Below are positions 32,201-43,510 of a stretch of 64,000 nucleotides of DNA, piece after piece. The stretch is from contig JASJFJ010000002.1 in NCBI GenBank assembly GCA_030412805.1, positions 6,138,001-6,202,000 on the forward strand. Direction: 5' to 3'. The number at the start of each line of letters is the position of its first letter. Within the stretch, counting starts at the first letter, position 1. The notes under the pieces were generated by a model. That model saw nothing but the letters and a program-made list of their open reading frames with translations, searched no databases and was not told where the DNA came from. The translations under genes and the position numbers were made by a program. Origin of the DNA: Westerdykella aurantiaca. Lineage: Eukaryota; Ascomycota; Dothideomycetes; Pleosporales; Sporormiaceae.

Positions 32201-34608
32201 AAAGAGGACTAGTGCAGCTGCTAGCGAATTACTTGCGCAGATCTATTCCTTCTTAAGCAGCAACGTAAGTTCCTTTTGTAGGACAAGTAGCTCCCCTTTG
32301 CTTATATTGTACAGTAGGCTCTATAGCACTTCTAGATCCCTTCTATCCTTTTAAACCAAGTTAATTTAGTAATTAATATTAGGTCCTTAGAGTAGTAGCA
32401 TTTTTGATGCAGTTTTTAGGTCGAATATCCACCTATAGTAGGCGTAGTAGGTTAGCAACAGCTCCTTAAAGTCTATTGTTGATTTTAGCGCTAAGGCTTT
32501 TTTAATATCTGCTAGTAAAGCTGCAAAGACAATAGACTAGTTCTTCTTTGCAGCTTAGAAGTAGTAACTGTATGCTGTAGCGCTAATCTTTTGCAGAGGT
32601 ACGTAGCCTTGTAGAGTAGAGACAGGTTCTTCTTCCTTGCTTTAAATCTAAATCTGTTAGCGCGTTAAATAAATGTAGATTAAGCGCTTAGCTAGCGCAA
32701 TTGTAACTTGCAGCTAGTTTATCTAAGGCTGCCTAAGGATTAGGTTAAACTCTATGTTGTTAGTAGCAACATAGGCCTATCTAGTGTCCTTAAATCCTTT
32801 AATATTAGCAGTATACTAAGCTACCTGCGTTATTACGCCTTTGCTAGCTATGCCTAGCAGTTGTTAGAGAGTAATATTAATGTACAGCAAGCCTGCAGCC
32901 TTTGCTAGTAAGGGTAAAACTAGAGCATTTGCAAGCGTGCTAGAATTAATTATACAGGAGGCGTAGGTAGTTTAATTAACTAACGCGTGTACGCTAATAG
33001 CCTCTCTATCTATGTGCTAGCTTTTAAACTTCTTCTACTCTTTAAGAGCTTGCCTATAGGTTGCAGGTAGCTTCTATTAGTAACTTTTAATAGAAGCTAC
33101 TTTTTTTCTAAATCTAATTTGCTAGTAGGCTTGTTCTTAAGCAACAGCAGTAGAGATGCCTAAGCAGCAGTAGCTTTTGCTAACCTTATAGGCAACGGGC
33201 AGTTAGCTAGTAGGTAAGGGCACTTCTAGATATAGTAGCCTCCTGCTCTACAGCGCATACACAGCTAATTAGCTTGCTAGCGCTAAATCTCCTCCTTTAG
33301 CACCTATTTAGCTCGCCTCTGTTCTATGCTACTCTAGTTACTCTTTGTAGGTTGCTAGTCTATCTGTTCTAGGGACGCTAGCCTATTGCAATTAGGCAAT
33401 TAACGCTTTTCGTGTAGGTTAAGGCTAGCTGCTAATTGGCTGTAGGGCCTTGCAGTCTAACTGTTTAAGCTTACTTAGAATAGGTTATCTAACGTCCTAA
33501 TAACTTTATTAACAAAATTGCTAAAGTTAAGGCTTTTATCTACTGTAGCTATGCTCTTTTAAAGTTTAGTGTTAAGGCCCTTTAAGAACTAATTCTTTTT
33601 GCTTGCATTTCTAAAAGTTTCTCTACTCTAAAGTATTAAGCAGTTGAACTTTATGTAATAATCTTTTATAGCTTTCTTTTCTTGCTTTAAGCTGTTTAGC
33701 TAATTAAGTGCTTAGGCTTTTAGATAGGGGTTATTAAACTGCTAGTCTAGAAATGCCTATATTTTGTTAATAGAAGAGAATTTAGCATAGGTTTTGCACT
33801 AAAGAAAGACTACGCTAGCAGCGTAATCTTTTATTCTTTCTATTAGGTACTTAATCTTATATTGCTCTAACCTGCTGCTAAAGTTGTTGCAAAGCTTTGC
33901 TTTTGCTTTAAACTAGAAAGCTAGGTATTTTGCATAGTCTCTATTAAAAGGTTCTAGGTTAGGGAACTTGGCTTGCTTTTTAGTAGTAACTAGTAGTGTT
34001 TTAGAGTGTAGTAGCTCCTAGCTAGGTAGTATTGTAGTAGCAGCCTTTCAACCTTCTAACGCTTCTATTCTGCTTATTATCTGCTTTATCATTTCTATTA
34101 TTATTGTAGAAGGATCTAATTGTCCTGCTAGTCAATCCTTCGCCTGTATCTAAGTTTTAATCTAACTTACTATTGCTTTAATAGCCTAAACTAGCTATTG
34201 CTTTTTAGCTAGTATCTTTTGTATGCTAGTAGCAACTTAGTTATGTAACTATCCTCCTTCTAGTTTTCTAATAGCGTAGGCTGTTATGTTATTAATTAAG
34301 TAGCCTTCTATCCCTGTATCCCTTATGTATGCCTGCAGCTTAGCGCGTACAAGGCTTCCGCTTAGTATCTCAATTGCTCGATCTGTTAATTGCTTAATTC
34401 TTAATGTAGCCTACTCCCTGTACAATAGAGACAGGTAGGGCTTCTAATGTAGGCTTAGGCAGGCGTTCTACTACTAGAGTCCCTGCTCTAGCTCTGTTTC
34501 TATAACAATAGAATACTACACTAGCTAGTAGACTCTCCTTTTGCTTAGGCAGGCGTTCTACTACTAGGGTCCCTGCACTAGCGTATAATAGAAGTAATTG
34601 AATCTAAA

Positions 34609-34803
34609 TGTAATAGCCGCGCAAAGCTTGCAAATGCCTAGTAACAGTTTAGATTTAATAAGGCTCTAAAGGGTTTGGATAATAGGTCTCTATACTATCC
34701 CCTTTGGAGCGGAACAACTATCTACTAGTCTATTTTGCTTCTTTAAAGCAGAACCGCCCTAGATCTTATCTAGGTAAAGCTACCTAGGCACTAGCCTATT
34801 ACA
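34609..34803 (-). repeat. 5' LTR of inner element
   Basis: The 195-bp partner of the LTR at 29051, at the gag end of the minus-strand coding region. It is immediately followed by the second AGTAG target-site copy. Confidence 0.88.
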
Positions 34804-34808
34804 AGTAG
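34804..34808. repeat. Target-site duplication AGTAG, right
   Basis: Second copy of the 5-bp duplication; the outer element's gag resumes here in frame order with the part before 29051. Confidence 0.85.
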
Positions 34809-37404
34809 ATAAAAGCTTTAACTTTAGCAATTTTGTTAATAAAGTTATTAGAACGTTAGATAACCTATTCTAAGTAAGCTTAAATAGTTAGACTACAAAG
34901 CTCTATAGCTAATTAGCAGCTAGCTTTAATCTATATAAAAAGCGTTAATTGCTTAATTACAACAGGCTAGCGTTTCTAGAACAAATAGACTAGCAACCTA
35001 CAAGAAGTAACTAGAGTAGCATAGAACAAAAGCAAGCTAAATAGGTGCTAGAAAAGGAAATTTAGCAGCAGCAAGCTAATTAGCTATGTATGCGCTATAG
35101 AGTAGAAAGCTACTATATCTAGAAGTGCCTTTACTTACTAGCTAACTACCTATTGCCTATAAAGTTAGTAAAAGCTACTACTACTTAGAAATTTCTACTA
35201 CTATTGCTTAAAAACAAGCCTACTAGCAAATTAGATTTAGAAAAAAAGTAGCTTTTGTTAAAAGTTACTAATAAAAGCTACTTGCAACCTATAGGCAAGC
35301 TTTTAAAAAGTAGAAAAAGTTTAAAAGCTAGTATATAGATAGAAAAGCTATTAGCATACACGCGTTAGTTAATTAAACTACCTACGCTTTCTATATAATT
35401 AATTCTAGTACGCTTGCAAATGCTCTAGTTTTACTCTTACTAGCAAAGGCTGCAAGCTTGCTATGCATTAATATTACTTTTTAACAACTGCTAGGCATAG
35501 CTAGCAAAGGCGTAATAACCTAGGTAGCTTAGTATACTACTAATATTAAAGAATTTAAGAACACTAGATAGGCCTACGTTGCTACTAACAATATAAAGTT
35601 TAACCTAATCTTTAGGTAGCTTTAGATAAATTAGCTGCAAGTAACAATTGCGCTAGCTAAGCGCTTAATCTACATTTATTTAACGCGCTAATAGATTTAG
35701 ATTTAAAGCAAAAAAAAAAAACCTATTTCTATACTACAAGGCTACGTACTTCTACAAAAGATTAGCGCTATAGTATACAGTTACTACTTCTAAGCTATAA
35801 AAAAAAACTAGTCTATTGTCTTTGCAGCTTTACTAGTAGATATTAAAAAAGCTTTAGCGCTAAAATTAACAATAGACTTTAAAAAGCTGTTGCTAACCTA
35901 CTACGCTTATTACAAGTAGATATTTAACCTACAAACTACATTAAAAATGCTACTACTCTAAAGACCTAATATTAACTACTAAATTAACTTAGTTTAAAAA
36001 AATAGAAAAGATTTAAAAGTGCTATAGAGCCTACTATATAATATAAGCAAAGAAAAGCTACTAGTATTATAGAAAAAACTTACGTTACTACTTAAAAAGA
36101 AATAGATCTACGCAAGTAATTTGCTAGCAGCTATACTAGTTCTTTTTGCAAAGAAACTAAGTAGTAGCTTTTGCTTTTGTATTAACTATAGAGCTCTTAA
36201 TACTATTACGCAAAAGAACTAATATCTACTACTACTAATCTAAAAAACTCTAACAACCTTAGCAAAGCTTAGTAGTTTACAAAGCTTAACGTTTTAGCTG
36301 CCTTTTACAAAATTTAAATCTACGCTAGAAATAAATAGAAAACAGCTTTCTATACTTGTTTTAGGCTGTATAAATAGCTAGTTACTTTTTTTAGCTTAGT
36401 AAACGCGCTTAGTACCTTTTAAAAATATATTAACTAGGTTCTACGCAAGTATTTTAATAACTTTTGCATAGCGTACTTTAATAACGTACTTATATACACA
36501 AGTAGCTTTTTAGCTACGTACTAAACTTAAGTTAACCTAGTGCTTAAAGAGCTAGGCAAGGCAAGCTTTCTACTAGATATTAAAAAGTGCAAATTTAAAG
36601 TTAAGTTAACAAAATATTTTAGGTTTATTATTAATATAGGTAAAGGCCTACGTATAGACTCTAAGAAAATTAAAGCTATTAAAGAATAGAAAGCTTCTAA
36701 AACTATTAAAAGCGTGCAAAGCTTTTTAGGCTTTGCTAACTTCTATTAGCAGTTTATCTATAGATTTTTAGAGCTTGTAGCACTTTTTACGCAACTTATA
36801 GGCAATATAGCCTTTTAATAGACTTCTATTAAATAGAAAGCTTTTAATATACTTAAAAATATTTTTGTTACAAAGCTAGTTCTAGCCTAATTTAACTCTA
36901 AAAAAAATAGTACTTAAAACTAATGCTTCTAGATACGCAATAGTAGAGTGTTTTTTATAGTATAATAATTAAAGCTTACTACGCCTAGTAGCCTATTTTT
37001 TATAAAAAATAAACGTGTATAAGTGCAACTACAAAATCTACAATAAAAAGTTACTTGCTATAGTATAGTGCCTATAGAAATAGAACGCTAAGCTATAATT
37101 AGTTAAAAAATTTACTATTATTATAGATTACAAAAATCTAAAGTATTTTACAAAGCTAAAAATACTTAACAAAAGATAAATACAATATTTTTTTTTTCTA
37201 GAACGCTATAATATAGAGATTGCTTATTAACCTAAAAAAAAAACTTTTAAGCTAATGCTTTATTCTAGCGCGAACAAGATATGCTTTAAAACGCTTCTAA
37301 TAATTGTATATAGCATTGTTACAAGCAGCTACTTAAGCTAGCAACGTTTGCTTTACTAGCTATAGACAACAAAAATAAAGGCAGTATAATTACGTTTTAA
37401 TCTA

Positions 37405-37500
37405 TAGCGCTTAGCACTAATGCTAACACTAATACTAACACTAATGCTAATACTAATGCTAACATAGATATAGATACTAATACTACTGTAGATAGCAATA
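37405..37500 (+). repeat. CTAACACTAATA-type microsatellite in pol spacer
   Basis: Six-base units of the form CTAAYR are repeated about a dozen times. The inner copy has the same tract in reverse complement at about 30885-30940, so it is an old feature of the family. It encodes a low-complexity spacer between the polymerase and integrase regions. Confidence 0.7.
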
Positions 37501-39125
37501 ATAGCACAAATTCTAGCACTACTCTAACCTTTCTAGAAAAGAACCTTTTAACGCTAGAATAACTATAGTAGTTTGCAATAGAAAGCAACAACTAATATAT
37601 TAACATCTAGCAATATATGCTTAATAGAAAGCAATAGGTTCTACTAAGCCTAGGCCTAAAGATATCTATTATAGACTATATAGTAGATTAGAAAAAATAC
37701 CTACTCTATAGAAATTAAAAGTAGGTACTATAATTAAAACTTCTATAAACAAGCCTAATTAATAGAGTATACTCTTCTACTATAGCTAGCTACCTAGAAC
37801 GTATAGCTACTTACTAAGTAATTGCAAGAAATTACTTCTAGCCTAGAATGTCTAAAGATATTAGGCGCTTTTTCTAGAACTATGCTGTTTGTAGCAAGAT
37901 TAAGCTATAGAAAGATAGTATTTATAGCCTACTTAAGCTTTTGCTACTTTCTAATTAAATATAGAAAGAAATATTAATAGATTTTATTACTAACTTTTCT
38001 AAAAGTAAAAAATATACAATCTTTTTTGTAGTTACTAATTAGTTAAGCAAAGATATAGTGCTAATACTCTTGCTAAACATAGATACTAAAACTATTGTAT
38101 AGGTATTTATTAGGCACATAGTAGCGTACTACTAGCTACCTAACGCTATTGTATTAGATTAAAGCAGTTAGTTTACAAGCAAGCTGTAGAAACAACTTTG
38201 CAAAATTCTAGAAATTAAACAACAACTGTTAATAGCCTTCTACTTCTAGACTAATAGATTAACTAAAAGAATAAACAGTATAGTAGAAGCTTATCTACAA
38301 GCGTATATTAACTAGAACTAAAAAAACTAGGCTAAGCTGCTAGGTATAGCTATAATAGCTATTTAGTTAAAGAATGCTGCTTTAACAGGCGTTAGCCTAT
38401 TCTTTCTCTAGCATAGTTACTACGTTAATTCTATCTAACTTACAGCCCTACAACGTAGATTAAATTACACTACTAACAAACAAGTAGGCAAGAAGGCTGC
38501 TAAAACAATAGTTAACAAGTTTAAAAAAGTATTTAAGCTAGCCTAAGCTTTAATAGCTAAAGCTTAGCAAAAGCAAAAAAAGCAAGCAAATTAACGCTAG
38601 CAAGTGCTTTAGTAGCTAAGAGTAGAAGACAAGGTCTAGCTAGCTCTAAGCAAATACTTTAAGACTTAATAGCTAAACAAGAAGCTTAACTAGAAAAACG
38701 CTAAATATATAGTTACTAAAGTAATTAGTACGTATTTTATACGCTTTAATATACTGCCTAGCCTCTACAACGTATTCTATATTAATTAATTGCAGCTAGC
38801 TGCTAACAATCTACTACTAAGCTAGCTAAACAATAACTTATAGCTAGAAGCTATTGTAGTTAATAGCAAACTAGAGTAGATAGTAGAAAATATTGTTGTA
38901 GAAAAAGTTACTTAAAAAAGTAGAAAGTGCTAAGTATAGTATAAAGTAAAATAGGTAGAGTATACTAAAACTATATAGAAGCTATTTTAACTATTTAAAG
39001 AAATAAAAGCGCTAGATTAATAGATTAAGTATATAAAAAACGTGCGCAATACTTGCAGCTAGCTGCTGCAAGGCTTCTACTAAGATACGCTTTAAAGAAA
39101 ACCTTTAAAGCTAGAAAGAAAGTAT

Positions 39126-39320
39126 TGTAATAGGCTAGTGCCTAGAAAGCTTAACCTAGATAAAATCTAGAGCAGTTCTACTCTAAAGAGACTAGATAGA
39201 CTAGTAGATAGTTGTTTTGCTCTAAAAAAGATAGTATAGAAACTTATTATCTAAACTCTTTAAAGCTTTATTAAATCTAAACTATTACTAAGCATTTGCA
39301 AGCTTTGCGCAGCTATTACA
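39126..39320 (+). repeat. LTR, right end of outer element
   Basis: The 195-bp LTR starts TGTAATAGGC and ends GCTATTACA. The flank after it (AACGC) does not match the flank before the left LTR (TAAAG). Confidence 0.8.
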
Positions 39321-39660
39321 AACGCTTGTTTAAGCCTATATTAGAAGCTTTACTTATTTTTATTATATAGAAAGTAGGCTATATTAGAAGCTTTACCTAT
39401 TTCTATTATAGAAAAAGTAAGCTATATTAAAGTTAAGCTACTAAGCTCTACTAGACAAACAAGAATAGGTAGCTAAAGCCTATCTATTAAAAATATAACA
39501 GCTTACGCTATAGAAAAACTAGAAAAAAGATAGTTATTAGAACAAGTAGGCGCTAGTATACAAAAGATACTAGCTAAAAAGCAATAGCTAGTTTAAGCTA
39601 TTAAAGTAATAGTAAGCTAGATTAAAGCTTAAATATAGAAAAAAATTAACTAGTAGAATA
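39321..39660 (+). mobile_element. Leader/gag fragment of a third copy
   Basis: After the right LTR the sequence repeats the leader and early gag of the same family: GCCTATATTAGAAGCTTTAC (also at about 27880) and ATACTAGCTAAAAAGCAATA (also at about 28127). The same 340 bp order is kept with internal deletions, then the similarity stops. The right LTR may therefore be shared by, or be the 5' LTR of, a truncated third element. Confidence 0.65.
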
Positions 39661-40511
39661 ATATAAAAGTTTAATAGATAATAGTATATTTTCTATAAAT
39701 TTAGTTAGTTTTTAGAAATAAGCAATAGAGTTCTATATACAAGTAGTTAATATTAAAATAGTAAGTAGAATTTTTCTAAAAAAAATATTGTATATTAAAA
39801 ACTAAGTATACTAAAAAGTACTTAACTAAGTTAAACATAATAAGCTATAGAAGCTTATTAACTAAAACTATATACTTTAAAGTAATTCTATTACTTTTTT
39901 ACTTTGTAAAAGTAGTAAAATTAAAGAAAGCGTTTTGTAAATTTCTACTTTTGTTGCTTTATAAGCTCTATAGAATTTCTAAAAGCTATAAAAGTACTTT
40001 GTATAATTATATAACTTTTTTTGTACTATATTTTACAAGAGTACAAGTATATAAAGCAAAGCAATATTATCTAAACTTGCTTTAAATAGCTAAAAGTGTA
40101 CTTTGTAACTTTTTTTGCCTAATTAAAAGCAACTCTAGTTAGATAGAGCTTAGCTTCTTTAGGTTGTAATACTATTTTTTTCTTTTTGTACTTTAACTTT
40201 AAAGCTTGCTTTTTGTTATACCTAAAGCTTTTTTTTCTTTAAGTACTAGTTGCTATTTAACTCTTGCATCCTTTATTAATAATTTTAGAAATATTATGCC
40301 TATAGCATGCTGCAACTATTAAGCTGCTAGTTTTACTTACTACATCTATGTTTAATTAGGTTGTTGTAATAAGTGCAACTGCTGCAATTTGAAAAATTGC
40401 GGCATGATGTCATCACGTGTATACCTCGATGAGCTAAGAGCTTACCCTTAACATACGCTTATCTACCACTGCTACACATAGATACATTTCGTGTTCTTTG
40501 TTACCCATCTT
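39661..40511. other. AT-rich sequence to right island boundary
   Basis: AT-rich sequence continues to about 40385, then composition changes within a few tens of bases to ordinary coding-like DNA. I could not assign the AT-rich part; the reverse strand near 40200-40330 has Lys-rich broken frames that might be a relic of a different transposon, but this is weak. The last 120 bp are the 3' flank of the HET gene. Confidence 0.4.
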
Positions 40512-42470
40512 CTAAAGTAGAGTTATTCGCTTCGGTTTGAAACGGGACTGCCACTCCTGCCCTGTTGTGGATCCTCCTTCAACAGTACACAAGCCTTCCC
40601 AGATATATAGGTCGTCGTTGGGCATGCTAGGCTCGAGTCGCGAGCACAACGCAACCAAACGCGAGGCTGCTCGCCAACCTTTCGTAAGACTTCGCCGACT
40701 TTCGCTCACGCCTACTTGATTTCCAGTCATCTGCCGCAAGTTGGAGATGCAAGCACGGGGTCTCTTGTCCTTTGCATCCTTGGCCTGCAGTAGGACAAAG
40801 CGGTGCCCACGCCGTAAATAGGCAGAAAGGTCCACACTCTTCTCCCTCACAAGTGTCAAATCACCAAACCAATCTGACTCAGTATTCAATTCACAGACCA
40901 TCCATAGACCTCTCAAAGCTACAGAGCCCTTCCGGCATTTCGCTAACTCGCTTGCGTCATATTTCGGAAATTCGTAGACGAAATTCGGGGCTTCTACATG
41001 GGCGGCCGCAGGGGCCCAGCGAAATCCACCTAGTTCGATCCGGGGCATGCTAGACATTAGAAAACAGGTACGTATTCCGCTCTCGCAGGCAACATGGTAG
41101 ATGAATTCTGTCATGTCATAGAATATTCGATCCTTACAGATCTCGCGACAGAGAAGACTCCATATTACGGCAATATCTCTTTCTCTGGACGCTGTACGGC
41201 CCGCTAAGAGGATTCCAGCATACTCCAAGCTGAAGCTGTGACTTCGGTCTGGTCTGTTGAATATGGTGGCCAGGTTCAGTTCAGTTTTACTGATGCCTCC
41301 CCTAGTCTTGCTAACGATATCTATCAGGTGTTGAACTCCAATGGTCCTGTCACCTGCACAGAGCAAGTAAAGTTCTCTCGAACCGCGGATCCCTTCGAGT
41401 AGAGTCCAGGCCCGTTTGTTCCAGGCGCTCGTCTCCCAGGTTTCCAGGAGTAGAGTTCTCATCCGCGATTCGTCCCATCTATCCCTTCTTACCCCCATGA
41501 TCCCTCTGTCGATGATAAGGACTTTCCCGGCCTTGGCGAAAATCTCATTGATGTCCAATATTGCTTCTTGGCGCAATGTGTGATCATCAGGGATGCAAGC
41601 TGCGTCAATCCAGAAGGAGACACACTGGAAATCCCAATGTTCTGCGATCTTGCAATACCAGTCGTAAAGACAGGTATTAATCCCTTCTTCCGGGCGGCCC
41701 CCCTGACCGTGGCTCCAGACATGAGAGATAGCCATGGTCTTCCGATTTGCCGTCACATATGTCAGCTTTTCAGCTGCTCCCTGTCGACGTTTGATTTTCA
41801 CTGCTCTGGGGCGCTTGCACTTCTCGTAGGAGTCTTTGTCCCAACGGATCCTTTGGCACCTCATTCTATCGCACCCTTGCGCGTGCATAGTCTGGTTTCT
41901 TAGGTCACTCTGTCCTTCTTGCTCTTCCTGAGTCTTTGGCTGGTTCTGGGCTGGGAGCAGATATCCATCCTCTGAAGCCCGATTCGGCCTGCCATGTGCA
42001 ATGGTCACTCCGCTGAAGTGGTAAATGGGAGGGGGTTTGCTTATCCCTACGGGAACTTGAAGAAGTGATCTCCATGTGACCGTGTCGAGATCTAGAAACT
42101 GCAGACCTGACATTCTCTCATGCAAACGCCCCTGCAATTGTTCGCTATTATGAGCAGCCATGAGGACCTTCTTCCGGATGTGCGAAAATAACGGAGCGTC
42201 CGCCTTTTCGTCGAGGTCGAACGAATCCTTGCGCTTGCTTTTTTCGTGCACTTCCTTGGAATCTTGGTTTTGACTAGCCCAAGGCAGCGCAGTTGTGCTT
42301 TGTACGATACGGTTTGGTATATCCGACACTGTTTCTGTGAAACTAGCCAGGAATCTCAAGCCTTGTTGGTACAAGGCCTCAGCGGTCGGGGCAGGAGGAT
42401 CGCTAATTCCCATGGTGGTGTTGGACACTTGAGAACTGTCCATATCCTTAGGAACTGCTAAGGCCAGCAT
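40512..42470 (-). CDS. HET-domain protein (heterokaryon incompatibility type)
   Basis: The intronless 652-residue frame carries the HET domain (PF06985) at about residues 240-370. Its landmarks are AISHVWSHGQG, FWIDAACIPDD followed by LRQEAILDINEIFAKAGKVL and IDR, and SAWNKRAWTLLEGI. HET domains trigger cell death after recognition of non-self in fusing hyphae, and are a large, rapidly changing family in filamentous ascomycetes. The N-terminal 150 residues and the C-terminal 250 residues have no motif I recognise; no NACHT, WD or ankyrin repeats are present, so it is a stand-alone HET protein. The gene starts 40 bp from where my AT-rich assignment ends, next to the retrotransposon island, and is divergent from a membrane-protein gene. 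Absence of stops indicates that RIP did not spread into it. Toxic activity is a family inference. Confidence 0.88.
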   Translation of the reverse strand: MLALAVPKDMDSSQVSNTTMGISDPPAPTAEALYQQGLRFLASFTETVSDIPNRIVQSTTALPWASQNQDSKEVHEKSKRKDSFDLDEKADAPLFSHIRKKVLMAAHNSEQLQGRLHERMSGLQFLDLDTVTWRSLLQVPVGISKPPPIYHFSGVTIAHGRPNRASEDGYLLPAQNQPKTQEEQEGQSDLRNQTMHAQGCDRMRCQRIRWDKDSYEKCKRPRAVKIKRRQGAAEKLTYVTANRKTMAISHVWSHGQGGRPEEGINTCLYDWYCKIAEHWDFQCVSFWIDAACIPDDHTLRQEAILDINEIFAKAGKVLIIDRGIMGVRRDRWDESRMRTLLLETWETSAWNKRAWTLLEGIRGSRELYLLCAGDRTIGVQHLIDIVSKTRGGISKTELNLATIFNRPDRSHSFSLEYAGILLAGRTASRERDIAVIWSLLCREICKDRIFYDMTEFIYHVACESGIRTCFLMSSMPRIELGGFRWAPAAAHVEAPNFVYEFPKYDASELAKCRKGSVALRGLWMVCELNTESDWFGDLTLVREKSVDLSAYLRRGHRFVLLQAKDAKDKRPRACISNLRQMTGNQVGVSESRRSLTKGWRAASRLVALCSRLEPSMPNDDLYIWEGLCTVEGGSTTGQEWQSRFKPKRITLL

Positions 42471-43510
42471 ACTGAAGGAGCCAGAGGACCTTTTCGACAG
42501 CTGTCGACTTTAATAATTCAGATACCTCAGTTTGCCAGTCTGATGTTCTTGGATATGAAGTATATATGGATTGCTAGCGCGACCTGAAGTTCTTTACGCT
42601 TGTCAGAAGAACACTGAAGGGATGATAATCATTCGCGCAAAAGCTCGTTGTGATGAACATGCAATGCGAGATAACCACATTTCCAGTTTCTGGGGAGCAG
42701 TCTCACTGTACTCGCCATAGCAGAGCCTCTCTCTTGGGCACCCCGCTCCAAGACACTGTGCAGCGGCCTGGAATATGGAACCCCCACTGTGTATGCATTC
42801 TGCCGACAAAAGAAGCTGCTACAGCTGGGAACATATTCCTAGGACTTTTATTCGCTCAACGCTATGCTTTCATACACTCGTTTCGATCTCCAGCTGCCCA
42901 TTCAGCTCCACACGCATCCCACGTCGCTTCGGTACTCCGTTTTCAGAATCGCTTGCATGTCTGCAATATTCTTAGATTGCATATACCGTTTTTTCGTCGA
43001 ATAAGCTTCACATCCCAGGCGGCATTGTGCAAGTCGACTGCAAGTCTCGCGTCAGTCCGGTGAAAAAAATCGTTCGTCCTATCGGCACAGGCGGTTCTGC
43101 AGGTCTACCCCGCACGACACCCCAAAAAAGAGTCTGGAGGAGCGATCTTTACTCCCCAAAGCCCTTTGCTAGAGGAATGGACTCGATTCTCAATTACTAG
43201 CATCGGTGCTGGCCTGAAGCAATGCATTTAACAGAAAGCTGGTGAAGCGAACCGAAAGAAACGAGTCCTGACCGTGCTGCACCATTCCGTCTTTCTGGTT
43301 TGATATTCAACATCTTCCAGTGGTTCCCCGATAAAGCAGCCTGTGGAGGTGGACTTCTACACCCCAGTGTGGGCGGCCCCTGTTCAAGCCCCTGGTTCCA
43401 TTTGCTTTCGCATCTGTGGTGCAGGTCTTGAGCGGCTACTTAATAAACCACCTGTCTACGGCAAATTCCTAGAGAGAAAGTGAAAACTTCGCCCGATTTT
43501 ATCGATCACC
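42471..43510. promoter_or_regulatory. Divergent intergenic region, HET and membrane genes
   Basis: About 1.04 kb between two divergent start codons. A 137-codon plus frame (42650-43063) has no recognisable content and lacks support. Promoters for both genes should lie here. Confidence 0.45.

Larger units (their letters stand above)
29051..34803 (-). mobile_element. Younger LTR retrotransposon copy nested in the first
   Basis: It begins TGTAATAG and ends CTATTACA, with 195-bp LTRs at 29051-29245 and 34609-34803 and the 5-bp duplication AGTAG on both sides (29046-29050 and 34804-34808). Coding is on minus: gag about 34.2-33.5 kb, a zinc-knuckle relic near 33215-33265, reverse transcriptase about 32.3-31.5 kb, integrase about 30.8-29.9 kb, then a polypurine tract (AGAAAGGGGG) just before the 3' LTR. 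That order is Ty3/Gypsy-like. The reverse-transcriptase block FCVDYRALNAIT is readable near 32150-32190, but the catalytic pair reads YFNN near 31850-31880 and the knuckle reads CMRCRAGGYYI with Tyr for His. Stops interrupt every domain. It is less AT-rich than its host copy, consistent with a later insertion. Confidence 0.9.
27446..39320 (+). mobile_element. Older LTR retrotransposon copy, interrupted and mutated
   Basis: LTRs of 195 bp lie at 27446-27640 and 39126-39320 in the same orientation, each with TG/TGCAATAG-type start and TATTATA/TATTACA end. Internal sequence reads on plus: a leader with about 90-bp tandem repeats (27671-27880), gag (to 29050, resuming at 34804), a zinc-knuckle relic, reverse transcriptase (about 35.9-37 kb), RNase H-like and integrase regions (about 37.6-38.9 kb). 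It is split by a second copy at 29051-34803. The order reverse transcriptase then integrase is that of the Ty3/Gypsy group. No frame is intact: TAG and TAA occur every few codons, the reverse-transcriptase YxDD is YFNN near 36475-36495, and the gag knuckle has lost its second Cys and its His. Transitions toward A and T fit RIP. No clean target-site duplication is visible for this outer copy. Confidence 0.85.

Noticed and set aside
37397..37591. 64-codon Val/Leu-rich minus frame in the island
   Set aside because: Produced by the CTAAYR microsatellite on the antisense strand of the outer retrotransposon.
40200..40380. Relic of a second transposon family
   Set aside because: Reverse-strand frames are Lys-rich and broken; the resemblance to a helix-turn-helix transposase start was too vague to annotate.
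27030..40385. CRISPR-like or centromere-like interpretation of the AT-rich block
   Set aside because: Repeats are explained by LTRs and internal parts of one retrotransposon family; there is no spacer-repeat array. A centromere cannot be judged from sequence.
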